A stretch of 64,000 nucleotides of DNA from Perlucidibaca aquatica (lineage in GTDB: Bacteria; Pseudomonadota; Gammaproteobacteria; Pseudomonadales; Moraxellaceae): positions 372,001 through 436,000 of the forward strand of contig NZ_LZDB01000002.1 in the NCBI RefSeq assembly GCF_001676655.1, read 5' to 3'. Made by a program: the position numbers and the translations under genes. Below the pieces are notes generated by a model that worked only from the letters and a program-made list of their open reading frames with translations, did not search any database and was not told where the DNA came from. Below, in pieces: positions 36,093 through 47,747 of the stretch (within the stretch, counting starts at the first letter, position 1; each line of letters begins with the position of its first letter).

Positions 36093-37865
36093 ATGTCTAA
36101 AATGCGTACTGTAAATTTTGATGCCGTGATTGTGGGCGGTGGCGGCGCAGGCATGCGCGCCTCGCTGCAGTTGGCACAGTCGGGCTTCAAAACAGCGTTG
36201 ATTTCCAAGGTATTCCCGACTCGCTCGCACACCGTGTCAGCGCAGGGCGGCATTACTTGTGCCATCGCTTCAGCTGACCCGAATGACGATTGGCGCTGGC
36301 ACATGTACGACACCGTAAAAGGTGCCGACTTTATTGGTGACCAAGACTCCATCGAATATATGTGTTCGGTTGGTCCGCAAGCCGTTTTCGAATTGGAGCA
36401 CATGGGGCTTCCATTCTCCCGTACTGAAGAAGGCCGTATTTATCAGCGTCCTTTCGGCGGTCAGTCCAAGGGTCCAGATAACCCCACGCAGGCTGCACGT
36501 ACTTGCGCTGCCGCTGACCGTACGGGTCACGCGCTGTTGCACACGCTTTACCAGCAAAACCTGAAGTTCAACACCAAGTTCTACATTGAGTGGCTGGCGC
36601 TGGATCTGGTACGTAACCAAGACGGTGCTGTTTGTGGCGTCATCGCCATGGACATCGCCAGCGGCGAAGTCGTGTTCTTCAAGTCGAAAGCCACCGTGTT
36701 CGCCACCGGCGGTGCCGGCCGCATTTACTCGTCCACGACCAACGCGCACATCAACACCGGTGACGGCGTGGGTATGGCGGCTCGTGCCGGCATTCCGCTG
36801 CAAGACATGGAAATGTGGCAGTTCCACCCCACCGGTATTGCCGGTGCCGGTACGCTCGTGACCGAGGGTTGCCGTGGTGAAGGTGGCTACTTGCTGAATA
36901 AAGATGGCGAGCGCTTCATGGAGCGCTATGCTCCGAATGCGAAGGACTTGGCGTCGCGTGACGTGGTTGCGCGTTCCATGGCCACCGAAATTCGTGAAGG
37001 CCGTGGTGCCGGTCCAGATGGCGAATATCTCTATCTGAAGCTCGATCATCTCGGTAAAGACGTGCTGCACAGCAAACTGCCTGGCATCTGCGAACTCGCC
37101 ATGACCTTTGCGCATGTCGATCCAGTTAAGGAGCCGATCCCGGTTATCCCAACCTGCCATTACATGATGGGCGGCATTCCGACCAACGTTCACGGCCAGG
37201 CTATCAGCACTGATGCCAATGGCAAAGACAGCATCATTCAGGGTCTGTATGCCGTGGGTGAAATTGCCTGCGTATCCGTGCACGGCGCCAACCGTCTCGG
37301 TGGCAACTCGCTGCTTGACCTCGTGGTATTCGGTCGTGCTGCCGGTCTTCACATCGAAGATGCATTGCGTCAAGGCATGGAGCAGCGCGAGCCCTCCGAG
37401 TCTGACGTAGCCAAGGCACAAGCCCGTATGGCGCGTTGGAATGGTTCGGTCAGCGGCGAAGCAGTGCCAGCTCTGCGTAAAGAGTTGCAGAAGTCCATGC
37501 AGAGCGCCTTCGGTATTTTCCGCCGTGGCGAAGATATGGATGTGGGTGTTTCGAAGGTGGCCGAGCTGCGTGAGCGTATTGCGAATGCGCACTTGGGCGA
37601 CAAGACCAACTCCTTCAACACCGCTCGCGTTGAGGCATTGGAGCTGGACAACCTGCTCGAAACCGCTGAAGCCACCGCGTTGTCTGCTCAGACCCGTACC
37701 GAGTCCCGTGGTGCGCACAGCCGTGAAGACTACCCAGATCGTGATGACGAAAACTGGCTGGCTCACTCGCTGTACAACACGGAAACCAAGACCGTTGGCA
37801 AGCGTGCAGTTAACTTCGCGCCGAAGCAGGTCAAGGCCTTCCAGCCCAAGGCTCGTACATACTAA
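36093..37865 (+). CDS. sdhA: succinate dehydrogenase flavoprotein subunit
   Basis: SdhA, 590 residues, carrying covalent FAD and oxidising succinate to fumarate. The N-terminal FAD motif [13 protein letters not shown] is followed by [10 protein letters not shown], whose His binds FAD covalently, and later by [14 protein letters not shown] and the [14 protein letters not shown] active-site segment. Length equals the usual 588-590. Second half of the sdhCDAB operon. Confidence 0.98.
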   Translation: MSKMRTVNFDAVIVGGGGAGMRASLQLAQSGFKTALISKVFPTRSHTVSAQGGITCAIASADPNDDWRWHMYDTVKGADFIGDQDSIEYMCSVGPQAVFELEHMGLPFSRTEEGRIYQRPFGGQSKGPDNPTQAARTCAAADRTGHALLHTLYQQNLKFNTKFYIEWLALDLVRNQDGAVCGVIAMDIASGEVVFFKSKATVFATGGAGRIYSSTTNAHINTGDGVGMAARAGIPLQDMEMWQFHPTGIAGAGTLVTEGCRGEGGYLLNKDGERFMERYAPNAKDLASRDVVARSMATEIREGRGAGPDGEYLYLKLDHLGKDVLHSKLPGICELAMTFAHVDPVKEPIPVIPTCHYMMGGIPTNVHGQAISTDANGKDSIIQGLYAVGEIACVSVHGANRLGGNSLLDLVVFGRAAGLHIEDALRQGMEQREPSESDVAKAQARMARWNGSVSGEAVPALRKELQKSMQSAFGIFRRGEDMDVGVSKVAELRERIANAHLGDKTNSFNTARVEALELDNLLETAEATALSAQTRTESRGAHSREDYPDRDDENWLAHSLYNTETKTVGKRAVNFAPKQVKAFQPKARTY

Positions 37866-37879
37866 TTTAGGGGTGCAAC

Positions 37880-38587
37880 ATGCTTAAAGTCAGCATCTAT
37901 CGCTACAACCCGGATACGGATAGCGAACCGTACATGAAGGACTATCAGGTCGACACCCAAGGTCGCGATCTGATGGTGTTGGACATCTTGAACTTGGTAA
38001 AAGAGCAAGATGATTCGCTGGTCTACCGTCGTTCGTGCCGTGAAGGGGTTTGTGGCTCCGACGGTCTGAACATGAATGGTAAGAATGGTCTGGCCTGCAT
38101 CACGCCGGTGTCGATTGCCACCAAAGGCGGCAGTCATCTGGTGGTTAAGCCATTGCCAGGCCTGCCTGTGTTGCGTGACTTGGTTGTGGACATGACCATG
38201 TTCTTCAACCAGTACGAGAAAGTTCAGCCGTACGTGATCAATGACACACCAGCGCCGGCTATTGAGCGTCTGCAGTCGCCAGAAGACCGCGCGATGCTCG
38301 ATGGTCTATATGAGTGCATCTTGTGTGCGTGCTGCACCACATCGTGCCCATCTTTCTGGTGGAACCCTGAAAAGTTCCTGGGTCCATCGGCGCTGTTGCA
38401 GTCATGGCGCTTTATTGCCGACACGCGTGACACGGCAACAATGGAGCGTTTGGCTAAGCTCGACGACCCGTTCTCGCTGTTCCGCTGCCGCGGCATCATG
38501 AACTGCGTCAGCGCGTGTCCGAAGGGGCTGAACCCGACCAAAGCCATTGGTCACATTCGTAATATGTTGTTGACGCAGGGCTCCTAA
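37880..38587 (+). CDS. sdhB: succinate dehydrogenase iron-sulfur subunit
   Basis: SdhB, 235 residues, passing electrons from FAD to quinone. All three cluster sites are visible: [2Fe-2S] in CREGVCGSDGLNMNG, [4Fe-4S] in CILCACCTTSCP, and [3Fe-4S] in CVSACPKGLNP. It is the last sdh gene and is followed by a strong terminator, separating it from sucA. Confidence 0.98.
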   Translation: MLKVSIYRYNPDTDSEPYMKDYQVDTQGRDLMVLDILNLVKEQDDSLVYRRSCREGVCGSDGLNMNGKNGLACITPVSIATKGGSHLVVKPLPGLPVLRDLVVDMTMFFNQYEKVQPYVINDTPAPAIERLQSPEDRAMLDGLYECILCACCTTSCPSFWWNPEKFLGPSALLQSWRFIADTRDTATMERLAKLDDPFSLFRCRGIMNCVSACPKGLNPTKAIGHIRNMLLTQGS

Positions 38588-39022
38588 GCCTCAGCTCAGC
38601 AAATAGTGCGAAATCAAGAGCCCGAGTGATGTTTCAACGTCACTCGGGCTTTTTTATTTCCGTTGGTCAAGAAAAGCATTTTCACACTTTAGTAGTGGTT
38701 CCTCACGCCCTGCAATCGCGCTAGTATCAAGCGGTTTTACAGCCATGCCCGCGCCGAAATGGGGCGAAAATCCAGAATATGTCATTGACGCTGGTTTTCT
38801 GAACAAGTTCACGTGGGGCATGTGAAGTTGGTGCGTATATTGCTTACTGGCATCGCGCGCTGAATGGTGTAATGGTTTTGCACTGTTTTGGTGAGCACGC
38901 ACCATCAAGAGAAAGGGATGGGGGTCACGCTGCCTCAAAAAGGCACGTGAGAATCTGATTCAATAGTGGACGCGTGTGTTGAGGCCGATCGCCCAAACAC
39001 GTTTGCTCGGGAAAAAAAGACT
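38588..39022. other. sdhB-sucA intergenic region
   Basis: 435 nt without a convincing gene. It holds the sdhB terminator, then A/T-richer leader sequence. An inverted repeat TTCAC-9-GTGAA at 38808-38826 lies just upstream of a TATATT box (38836-38841), which may be the sucA -10, but I see no good -35. The long leader of about 180 nt could carry post-transcriptional control. Confidence 0.35.
38619..38655 (+). terminator. terminator after sdhB
   Basis: A perfect 11-bp stem AGCCCGAGTGA / TCACTCGGGCT with a 10-nt loop, followed by T6. Confidence 0.9.
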
Positions 39023-41863
39023 ATGCAAGATGGCCAGATGTTGCGCCAGAGAGGAAGTTCGCAACTTTCCGCAGAGAACGCTGCCTATGTTGAGGCGCTG
39101 TACGAACAATACTTAGTGGCGCCACAATCAATCCCAGAAGATTGGCGCAATTACTTCGAAAAGCTTCCCCGCGTTGCTGACATTAGTCAGGACACGCCGC
39201 ATCAAGGTGTGCGCGAGCAATTCCTGCTCTTAGCCAAAAATTCCAGTCGCTCTCAGCCTATGGCCGTTAGCCGCGTCAGTACCGATCACGAGCGCAGGCA
39301 AGTCGCGGTACTGCAATTAATTGCCGGTTATCGCAACCGTGGACATCAACGCGCCAAGCTCGATCCGTTGGCCTTGATGCCCAGGCCGTCCGTTCCGGAT
39401 TTAGAGCTGTCACAACACGGCTTGTCTTTGGCTGATCTGGATACCGTGTTCAACACCGGTAATCTCGCCCTTGGCAAAGAAGAGTGCACCCTGCGTGAAA
39501 TGGTCGATGCCATGAATGCCATTTATTGTGGCAGCGTCGGCGTGGAGTACATGCATATTGTGGATACCAACGAAAAGCGTTGGTTGCAGCAGCGTATGGA
39601 AGGCATGCGCGGTAATCCCAATTTCTCGGCTGAAACCCGTAAGCAACTGTTGCAGCAACTGACGGCAGCGGAAGGCTTAGAAAAATATCTGGGCACCAAA
39701 TATGCCGGTGCAAAGCGTTTTGGCCTTGAAGGTGGCGAATCCTTGATTCCCATGATGACCGAGTGTATTCAGCGCGCGGGTACCTACGGCACGAAAGAAA
39801 CCGTGATTGGCATGGCTCACCGTGGCCGTTTGAATGTGCTGGTCAATATTTTAGGTAAAAACCCCGCCAATCTGTTTGATGAGTTCGAAGGCAAAACCTT
39901 TAACGCCAAAGGTTCGGGTGATGTGAAGTATCACCAAGGCTATTCGTCAAACATCCTCACCGCCGGCGGTGAAATGCATTTGGCCATGGCCTTTAACCCG
40001 TCGCATTTGGAGATTGTGTCACCCGTAGTAGAAGGCTCTGTGCGTGCGCGCCAGGATCGTCGCGGCGATGTCACGGGAAAAATGGTGCTTCCCATTAGCA
40101 TTCATGGTGACGCTGCATTCGCCGGTCAGGGCGTGGTCATGGAAACCTTCCAGATGTCCCAGACCCGGGCGTATCGCACCGGCGGTACCATTCACATTGT
40201 CGTGAATAACCAAGTGGGCTTTACCACCAGCCGTATTGATGACGCACGCTCGACTGAGTACTGCACCGGCGTCGCGAAAATGGTTCAACCCCCCATTTTC
40301 CACGTCAACGGTGATGATCCTGAAGCTGTGTTGTTTGTGACACAACTGGCCGTGGACTTCCGTATGGAGTTCCAGAAAGACGTGGTCATCGACATGTACT
40401 GCTACCGTCGTCGCGGCCATAACGAAGCCGATGAGCCGTCGTCGACGCAGCCGATCATGTACCAGGTGATTAACAACCTGCCGACCACGCGTGCACTTTA
40501 TGCAGAACGTCTGCTGGCAGCTGGCGTGATCGCACCGGGTGAAGCCGATGCGATGGTTAATGAATACCGCCAAGCCTTGGAGTCGGGCCAGCATGTGGTG
40601 AAATCGCTGGTGATGGAGCCCAACAAAACGCTCTTCGTGGACTGGACACCGTACTTAAACCACGCCGTGGTGGATGAGTGGGAAACCGGGGTGCCTATCG
40701 CTGAGTTGCAAGCTCTGGGTAAGCGCTTAGGCGCATTGCCTGAAGGCTTTGTGGTGCAGCGCCAAGTACAAAAAGTGCTGGAAGATCGTCAGCGCATGTG
40801 GTCCGGCAACTTGGAATTGAACTGGGGCGCGGCTGAAATCATGGCCTACGCCACCTTGCTCGACAAAGACATGTTGGTACGTCTTACGGGGCAGGACGTG
40901 GGGCGCGGTACCTTCTCGCACCGCCATGCCATCATGTACAACCAGAAAGACAACCAGCCCTATGTGCCGCTACAGCACATCAGCAAGCGTGTTCCGTGCT
41001 TCGATATCTATGATTCGTTGCTATCGGAAGAGGCTGTGCTAGCGTTTGAATACGGCTACTCCACGACCACACCGAATGCACTCATTATTTGGGAAGCCCA
41101 GTTCGGCGACTTTGCGAACGGCGCGCAAGTGGTTATTGATCAATTCATCTCCAGTGGCGAAACCAAGTGGGAGCGTCTCTGCGGCCTGACCATGCTGTTG
41201 CCACATGGCTATGAAGGGCAGGGACCTGAGCATTCGTCGGCTCGTTTGGAGCGCTTCCTGCAGCTCTGTGCTGAGCACAATATGCAGGTCTGTACGCCGT
41301 CCACGCCCGCGCAAATTTTCCACCTGTTACGTCGTCAGGCCGTGCGCCCGCTGCGTAAGCCGCTCATCATCATGTCGCCCAAGAGTCTGCTGCGCCACAA
41401 ACTGGCGGTGTCGACCTTGGAAGACTTGGCGCATGGTCGCTTCCAAACGGTAATTGGTGAGCTGGATGCCATTGCGCCAGAGTCGGTAAAGCGTATCGTC
41501 ATCTGCGGTGGCAAGGTGTATTACGACCTTCTCGATAAGCGTCGTGAGTTGGCACTGGAAGGCGTGGCGATTCTGCGCGTAGAGCAGCTCTATCCTTTCC
41601 CCGACAGAATGTTGGTGGATGCCCTGAAGATTTACAGCAACGCCAGCGACGTGGTGTGGTGCCAGGAAGAGCCAATGAACCAAGGGGCTTGGTACAACAC
41701 GCGCCATAACCTTGAGCGCGTGGTGCGTCAGTGGAAGCCGGAGTTGACCATAGGCTATGCCGGTCGCCCGTCTTCAGCAGCGCCTGCGTGTGGTTCGGTT
41801 TATTTACATGCAAAAGAACAAGCGGCCTTGGTCGCCGATGCCCTCGGCACCACAACAGCCTGA
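39023..41863 (+). CDS. sucA: 2-oxoglutarate dehydrogenase E1 component
   Basis: SucA, 946 residues, the thiamine-diphosphate decarboxylase of the 2-oxoglutarate dehydrogenase complex. It starts with the E2-binding N-terminal region (ENAAYVEALYEQYL, IPEDWRNYFEKLP), then IGMAHRGRLNVLVN, HGDAAFAGQGVV and the RRGHNEADEPS cofactor segment. The frame is open from GTG 38966, but ATG 39023 aligns with the Pseudomonas start; its ribosome binding site (GGGA) is weak and distant. First gene of sucAB-lpd-sucCD. Confidence 0.96.
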   Translation: MQDGQMLRQRGSSQLSAENAAYVEALYEQYLVAPQSIPEDWRNYFEKLPRVADISQDTPHQGVREQFLLLAKNSSRSQPMAVSRVSTDHERRQVAVLQLIAGYRNRGHQRAKLDPLALMPRPSVPDLELSQHGLSLADLDTVFNTGNLALGKEECTLREMVDAMNAIYCGSVGVEYMHIVDTNEKRWLQQRMEGMRGNPNFSAETRKQLLQQLTAAEGLEKYLGTKYAGAKRFGLEGGESLIPMMTECIQRAGTYGTKETVIGMAHRGRLNVLVNILGKNPANLFDEFEGKTFNAKGSGDVKYHQGYSSNILTAGGEMHLAMAFNPSHLEIVSPVVEGSVRARQDRRGDVTGKMVLPISIHGDAAFAGQGVVMETFQMSQTRAYRTGGTIHIVVNNQVGFTTSRIDDARSTEYCTGVAKMVQPPIFHVNGDDPEAVLFVTQLAVDFRMEFQKDVVIDMYCYRRRGHNEADEPSSTQPIMYQVINNLPTTRALYAERLLAAGVIAPGEADAMVNEYRQALESGQHVVKSLVMEPNKTLFVDWTPYLNHAVVDEWETGVPIAELQALGKRLGALPEGFVVQRQVQKVLEDRQRMWSGNLELNWGAAEIMAYATLLDKDMLVRLTGQDVGRGTFSHRHAIMYNQKDNQPYVPLQHISKRVPCFDIYDSLLSEEAVLAFEYGYSTTTPNALIIWEAQFGDFANGAQVVIDQFISSGETKWERLCGLTMLLPHGYEGQGPEHSSARLERFLQLCAEHNMQVCTPSTPAQIFHLLRRQAVRPLRKPLIIMSPKSLLRHKLAVSTLEDLAHGRFQTVIGELDAIAPESVKRIVICGGKVYYDLLDKRRELALEGVAILRVEQLYPFPDRMLVDALKIYSNASDVVWCQEEPMNQGAWYNTRHNLERVVRQWKPELTIGYAGRPSSAAPACGSVYLHAKEQAALVADALGTTTA

Positions 41864-41902
41864 ATGTGTTAAGCCAATTAGTGAGCTAGAAGGAATATCA
41901 AG

Positions 41903-43093
41903 ATGAGTCTGGAAATTAAAGCCCCCGTTTTCCCAGAGTCCGTTGCCGATGGCACGGTGGCTACTTGGCACAAAAAGCTCGGTGAAGCCGTCAAGCGTGA
42001 CGAACTGATTGTAGACATCGAAACCGACAAGGTGGTGATGGAAGTGGTTGCGCCCGCCGATGGTGTGATCAGCCAAGTCATTAAAAATGAAGGCGATACG
42101 GTACTGTCGCAAGAAGTACTGGCGATTTTCACCGCCGGTGCCGCTGCAGCTCCTGCCGCTGTAGCGCCTGCTGCCAGCGCAGCGGCGCCAGCGCCCACTG
42201 CATCGGCTCCAGCAGCAGCGGGTCCGGCGGCACGAAAAGCGGCTGCAGAGGCGGGTGTAGACCTTGCCGCAGTCGCTGGCAGTGGCGTGGGTGGTCGGGT
42301 TACTAAAGAGGATGTTGCCGCGGCTAAGCCAGCTGCCATCCCTGCGCCGGCCCCAGTGGTTTCTGCACCAGCCTTAGCGTTGTCTGTGGGCGAGCGCGTC
42401 GAGAAGCGTGTACCCATGACGCGTCTGCGCGCCAAGGTCGCCGAGCGTCTGCTCGAAGCCAAGCAGTCCACCGCCATGCTGACCACCTTCAACGAAGTCA
42501 ACATGAAGCCGGTCATGGACCTGCGCAAGCAATACGTGGAGAAGTTCGAGAAGGTTCACGGCGTCAAGCTGGGCTTCATGTCTTTCTTTATCAAGGCCGC
42601 CGTTGAAGCGTTGAAGCGCTTCCCCGCTGTAAACGCCTCCATCGACGGCAATGACATCGTCTATCACGGCTTCCAGGATATCGGCGTAGCCGTGTCGTCG
42701 GATCGTGGTCTGGTCGTGCCGGTGCTGCGCAGCGTCGAGAAGATGAGCATCGCCGAAATGGAAAAGGGCGTGATGGAGTTTGGCAAGAAGGCCCGTGATG
42801 GCAAGCTCTCCATTGACGATATGACTGGCGGCACTTTCACCATCTCCAATGGCGGTGTTTTCGGTTCGCTGTTGTCCACCCCTATTTTGAACCCGCCACA
42901 GACCGCAATCCTTGGCATGCACAAGATCCAGGATCGCCCCATGGCCGTGAATGGCCAAGTTGTGATCCTGCCAATGATGTATCTCGCGCTGTCCTACGAC
43001 CATCGTTTGATTGATGGCAAAGAAGCCGTGAGCTTCCTCGTGGCCATTAAAGAGCTGGTGGAAGATCCGGCCCGCCTGTTGCTGGAAATCTGA
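41903..43093 (+). CDS. sucB: dihydrolipoyl succinyltransferase (E2)
   Basis: SucB, 396 residues, the core of the 2-oxoglutarate dehydrogenase complex. A single lipoyl domain has Lys43 in ETDKVVM, then an Ala/Pro-rich linker, the E1/E3-binding domain ([19 protein letters not shown]), a second linker, and the catalytic domain with [13 protein letters not shown]. From about 42400 onward its codons become strongly GC-ending compared with sucA. Confidence 0.97.
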   Translation: MSLEIKAPVFPESVADGTVATWHKKLGEAVKRDELIVDIETDKVVMEVVAPADGVISQVIKNEGDTVLSQEVLAIFTAGAAAAPAAVAPAASAAAPAPTASAPAAAGPAARKAAAEAGVDLAAVAGSGVGGRVTKEDVAAAKPAAIPAPAPVVSAPALALSVGERVEKRVPMTRLRAKVAERLLEAKQSTAMLTTFNEVNMKPVMDLRKQYVEKFEKVHGVKLGFMSFFIKAAVEALKRFPAVNASIDGNDIVYHGFQDIGVAVSSDRGLVVPVLRSVEKMSIAEMEKGVMEFGKKARDGKLSIDDMTGGTFTISNGGVFGSLLSTPILNPPQTAILGMHKIQDRPMAVNGQVVILPMMYLALSYDHRLIDGKEAVSFLVAIKELVEDPARLLLEI

Positions 43094-43106
43094 GCGAGAG
43101 AATTAA

Positions 43107-44543
<1,437 letters not shown>

Positions 44544-44572
44544 CTCTTTTTACAACGAGTGGTGATCACACG

Positions 44573-45736
44573 ATGAATCTGCACGAGTATCAGGGCAAGC
44601 AACTGTTTGCCGAATATGGCCTGCCAGTGTCCAAGGGCTTCGCTGCCTCGACGCCGGAAGAAGCCCGCGCCGCTGCCGAGCGCATTGGTGGCGATGTCTG
44701 GGTTGTCAAAGCCCAGGTCCACGCCGGTGGCCGTGGCAAGGCCGGTGGCGTCAAGCTGGTGAAGTCGCTGGATGACGTCGAGGCATTTGCCCGCGCCCAG
44801 CTCGGCACGCGTCTGGTGACCTACCAGACAGACGCCAAGGGCCAGCCGGTTTCCAAGATTCTCGTCGAGAACTGCACGGATATCGCTCGTGAGCTGTATC
44901 TCGGTGCCGTGGTCGATCGCGCGACGCGTCGCATCGTCTTCATGGCGTCGACCGAAGGCGGCGTGGACATCGAGAAGATTGCCCACGACACCCCGGAAAA
45001 GATCCTGACGGCTGCCATCGATCCGCTGGTCGGCCCGCAGGCCTACCAGGGTCGCGAACTGGCCTACCAGCTCGGCCTCAGTGCCGAACAGGTCAAGCAG
45101 TTCGTGAAGATCTTCATGGGCCTCGGCAAGATGTTCACCGACCTCGATCTGGCGCTGCTGGAAATCAACCCGCTGGTCATCACCAGCGAAGGCAATCTGC
45201 ACTGCCTGGATGCCAAGATCGCCATCGACTCCAACGCCCTGTACCGTCACCCCAAGCTCAAGGCCATGTATGACCCGAGCCAGGAAGACGAGCGCGAGCG
45301 TCGTGCCGTTGAGTGGGAGCTGAACTATGTTGCGCTCGAAGGCAACATCGGCTGCATGGTTAACGGTGCTGGTCTGGCCATGGCCACGATGGACTTGATC
45401 AAGCTCAAGGGCGGCCAGCCTGCGAACTTCCTCGACGTCGGCGGTGGTGCCACCAAGGAACGCGTGACCGAAGCCTTCAAGATCATCCTCTCCGATGACT
45501 CCGTGGAAGCCGTGCTGGTCAACATCTTCGGCGGCATCGTTCGTTGCGACATGATTGCCGAAGGCATCATTGGCGCCGTGAAGGAAGTCGGCGTGAAAGT
45601 GCCGGTCGTGGTTCGTCTCGAAGGCAACAATGCCGAACTGGGTGCCGCCAAGCTGCGCGAATCCGGTCTCAACATCATTCCGGCCGCCTCGCTGAACGAA
45701 GCGGGCGAGCTCGTCGTCAAAGCTGTGGGAGCCTGA
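44573..45736 (+). CDS. sucC: succinyl-CoA synthetase beta subunit
   Basis: SucC, 387 residues, the ATP-grasp nucleotide- and succinate-binding subunit. It starts [16 protein letters not shown], has [17 protein letters not shown] (nucleotide site) and, near the C-terminus, [16 protein letters not shown], which contacts CoA/phosphate. It is 2 nt from sucD. GC-ending codons dominate, unlike sucA upstream. Confidence 0.98.
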   Translation: MNLHEYQGKQLFAEYGLPVSKGFAASTPEEARAAAERIGGDVWVVKAQVHAGGRGKAGGVKLVKSLDDVEAFARAQLGTRLVTYQTDAKGQPVSKILVENCTDIARELYLGAVVDRATRRIVFMASTEGGVDIEKIAHDTPEKILTAAIDPLVGPQAYQGRELAYQLGLSAEQVKQFVKIFMGLGKMFTDLDLALLEINPLVITSEGNLHCLDAKIAIDSNALYRHPKLKAMYDPSQEDERERRAVEWELNYVALEGNIGCMVNGAGLAMATMDLIKLKGGQPANFLDVGGGATKERVTEAFKIILSDDSVEAVLVNIFGGIVRCDMIAEGIIGAVKEVGVKVPVVVRLEGNNAELGAAKLRESGLNIIPAASLNEAGELVVKAVGA

Positions 45737-45738
45737 AC

Positions 45739-46617
45739 ATGAGTGTCCTGATCAATAAAAGCACGAAAGTGATCTGCCAGGGCATCACCGGCTCGCAGGG
45801 TACGCTGCACACCGAGCAGGCGATTGCCTACGGCACCAACATGGTCGGTGGCGTCACGCCGGGCAAGGGCGGCACCACGCACCTCGGCCTGCCGGTGTTC
45901 GACACCGTGCGTGAAGCCGTCGAGAAGACCGGCGCCAACGCCTCCGTGATCTATGTTCCGGCCTCGTTCGCCAAGGACTCGATCCTGGAAGCCGTGGATG
46001 CCGGCATCGAGCTGGTGGTTTGCATCACCGAAGGTGTGCCGACCATCGACATGCTGTTCGTCAAGGAATACATCCTGCGCAAGGGTGGCGTGCGTCTGAT
46101 CGGGCCGAACTGCCCGGGCATCATCACGCCGGGCGAGTGCAAGATCGGCATCATGCCGGGTTCCATCCACCTGCCGGGCAAGGTCGGCATCGTGTCGCGT
46201 TCGGGCACGCTGACCTATGAAGCCGTGAAGCAGACCACCGACCTCGGCTTCGGCCAGTCGACCTGCATCGGCATCGGTGGCGACCCGATCCCGGGCATGA
46301 CCTTCATCGACGCGCTGCGTCTGTTCCAGGACGACCCGCAGACCGAAGCCATCATCATGGTGGGCGAGATCGGTGGTTCGGCGGAAGAAGAGGCTGCCGA
46401 GTTCATCAAGGCGCATGTGACCAAGCCAGTGGCTTCCTACATCGCCGGTGTCACGGCTCCTGCTGGTAAGCGCATGGGCCACGCCGGTGCCATCATCTCC
46501 GGTGGCAAGGGCACGGCGGACGAGAAGTTCGCTGCGCTGCAGGCCGCTGGTGTGAAGACCGTGTCGAACCCGGCCATGCTGGGTGCCGCCATTGCTGAAT
46601 TGACGGGTTGGAAGTAA
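45739..46617 (+). CDS. sucD: succinyl-CoA synthetase alpha subunit
   Basis: SucD, 292 residues, carrying the CoA site ([13 protein letters not shown]) and the phosphohistidine in [17 protein letters not shown]. The frame is open upstream inside sucC, but ATG 45739 ([11 protein letters not shown]) is the family start and follows the sucC stop by 2 nt. Codon use is extreme: of 51 codons counted from 46096, 47 end in G or C. A terminator follows. Confidence 0.98.
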   Translation: MSVLINKSTKVICQGITGSQGTLHTEQAIAYGTNMVGGVTPGKGGTTHLGLPVFDTVREAVEKTGANASVIYVPASFAKDSILEAVDAGIELVVCITEGVPTIDMLFVKEYILRKGGVRLIGPNCPGIITPGECKIGIMPGSIHLPGKVGIVSRSGTLTYEAVKQTTDLGFGQSTCIGIGGDPIPGMTFIDALRLFQDDPQTEAIIMVGEIGGSAEEEAAEFIKAHVTKPVASYIAGVTAPAGKRMGHAGAIISGGKGTADEKFAALQAAGVKTVSNPAMLGAAIAELTGWK

Positions 46618-46642
46618 TTCCGGCTTGTAGTTTGGTGATGTG

Positions 46643-46680
46643 AAAAAGCCCGCTTGCTTTCATGCATAGCGGGCTTTTTT
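46643..46680 (+). terminator. terminator after sucD
   Basis: A 12-bp stem AAAAAGCCCGCT / AGCGGGCTTTTT with a 13-nt loop and a T6 end. The next gene's ribosome binding site begins three bases later. Confidence 0.9.
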
Positions 46681-46693
46681 ATGGAGGGCCGTT

Positions 46694-47656
46694 ATGATTC
46701 GTTCAACTTTTAATCACGTAAGTGAGACCTGTATGCGCAGCGTGCTAGTGCTTTGGTTTTCGATAACCTGCTTGATCCTTACCGCGTGTGGTGAACCTAC
46801 AGCGTCAGCGGGCGCCGCGCCGTTACCTAATGACACTCCGGCCAGCGCGAGCCAAGCGCCGTTATTGCCGCTAACTAATATCCTACCGCCGTTGAGTTCT
46901 CCGTCATCCGCACCTGATTACACTGAAGCCTGTGGTCTAGATGGATTGAAGTGTCTGCGCTGGGTTGAAGCTGAGCTGGCAGGCTGGGAACGATTTTTCG
47001 GCTGTGATCATCGCGCGGTGTTTCCAACGGTCTATCGCTTACTCACCCAAGAAACCCGTTGGCAAATGGAAAATGACCCCAGTGTCTTTCAAGATCCAGC
47101 TGGGCTGGGTCAGGAAGCTGTGGAGTTTTATCGTCTTTATGAGCAGATGATTCGAGCGCATTTAGCTGGCGAGGCTATTCCGCCGGCCTGGCAGTTAGTC
47201 ATGGATGTGGCACAAGAAGGTGATTGGACGGGTGGCCATGACATGCTTATGGCGATTAACGCACATGTTCAGCGGGATATGCCTTTTGCAGTAGCAAAAA
47301 CTGGCCTTACCTTGCCCAGTGGGGAGTCTCGTAAGGCTGATCACGATCACTTTAATTCCATTCTGAATCGTGCATATCCGCGCATTGTGCAAGCGGTGGG
47401 GCAGCGGTATGACCCCATAATGCTGAATGTTGCTGATCTGGGCGTGCCGGGGAATTTAGCCGCAATGCAACTCGTGGCCCTTTGGCGCGAAGGGGTGTGG
47501 CGTAATGCTGAGCGTCTGACGCAAAGTGATGATGCACTTACGCGCGAAAGCATTGAGCAACAGGCGCTGATCACCGGGACCGTGATGAAAGTAGGTGAGG
47601 TGCCTGGCCGTCGTGCCATGCGGAAAGCGTACTGTGAGGCTCAGAAGGCAAACTAA
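46694..47656 (+). CDS. DUF5995-like lipoprotein
   Basis: Unknown-function protein of 320 residues. The N-terminus is a lipoprotein signal with lipobox LTAC (Cys32), followed by a Pro/Ser/Ala-rich linker to about residue 75. The body resembles the DUF5995 family, with GGHDMLMAINAHVQRDMPFAV and ADHDHFNSILNRAYP, segments rich in His/Asp that could bind metal. ATG 46694 is chosen because GGAGG sits 6 nt upstream; ATG 46733 has no such site but gives a shorter, more typical signal. Probably envelope-anchored; no activity is known to me. Confidence 0.75.
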   Translation: MIRSTFNHVSETCMRSVLVLWFSITCLILTACGEPTASAGAAPLPNDTPASASQAPLLPLTNILPPLSSPSSAPDYTEACGLDGLKCLRWVEAELAGWERFFGCDHRAVFPTVYRLLTQETRWQMENDPSVFQDPAGLGQEAVEFYRLYEQMIRAHLAGEAIPPAWQLVMDVAQEGDWTGGHDMLMAINAHVQRDMPFAVAKTGLTLPSGESRKADHDHFNSILNRAYPRIVQAVGQRYDPIMLNVADLGVPGNLAAMQLVALWREGVWRNAERLTQSDDALTRESIEQQALITGTVMKVGEVPGRRAMRKAYCEAQKAN

Positions 47657-47747
47657 CGCTGGGTATCGAAATGATGGCTGCACTGTCCGCTTGATCTTCT
47701 TCCGCGAGACGGCAACAGTAGCGCTACTTTTTTACCTCTGAGTTGTT

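Noticed and set aside
36270-37766. Long open frame antisense to sdhA
   Set aside because: It is opposite a perfectly conserved gene, its protein resembles nothing I know, and such frames arise from codon bias.
45325-46482. Long open frame antisense to sucC-sucD
   Set aside because: It is explained by the extreme GC-ending codons of sucCD; it spans two genes and has no ribosome binding site.
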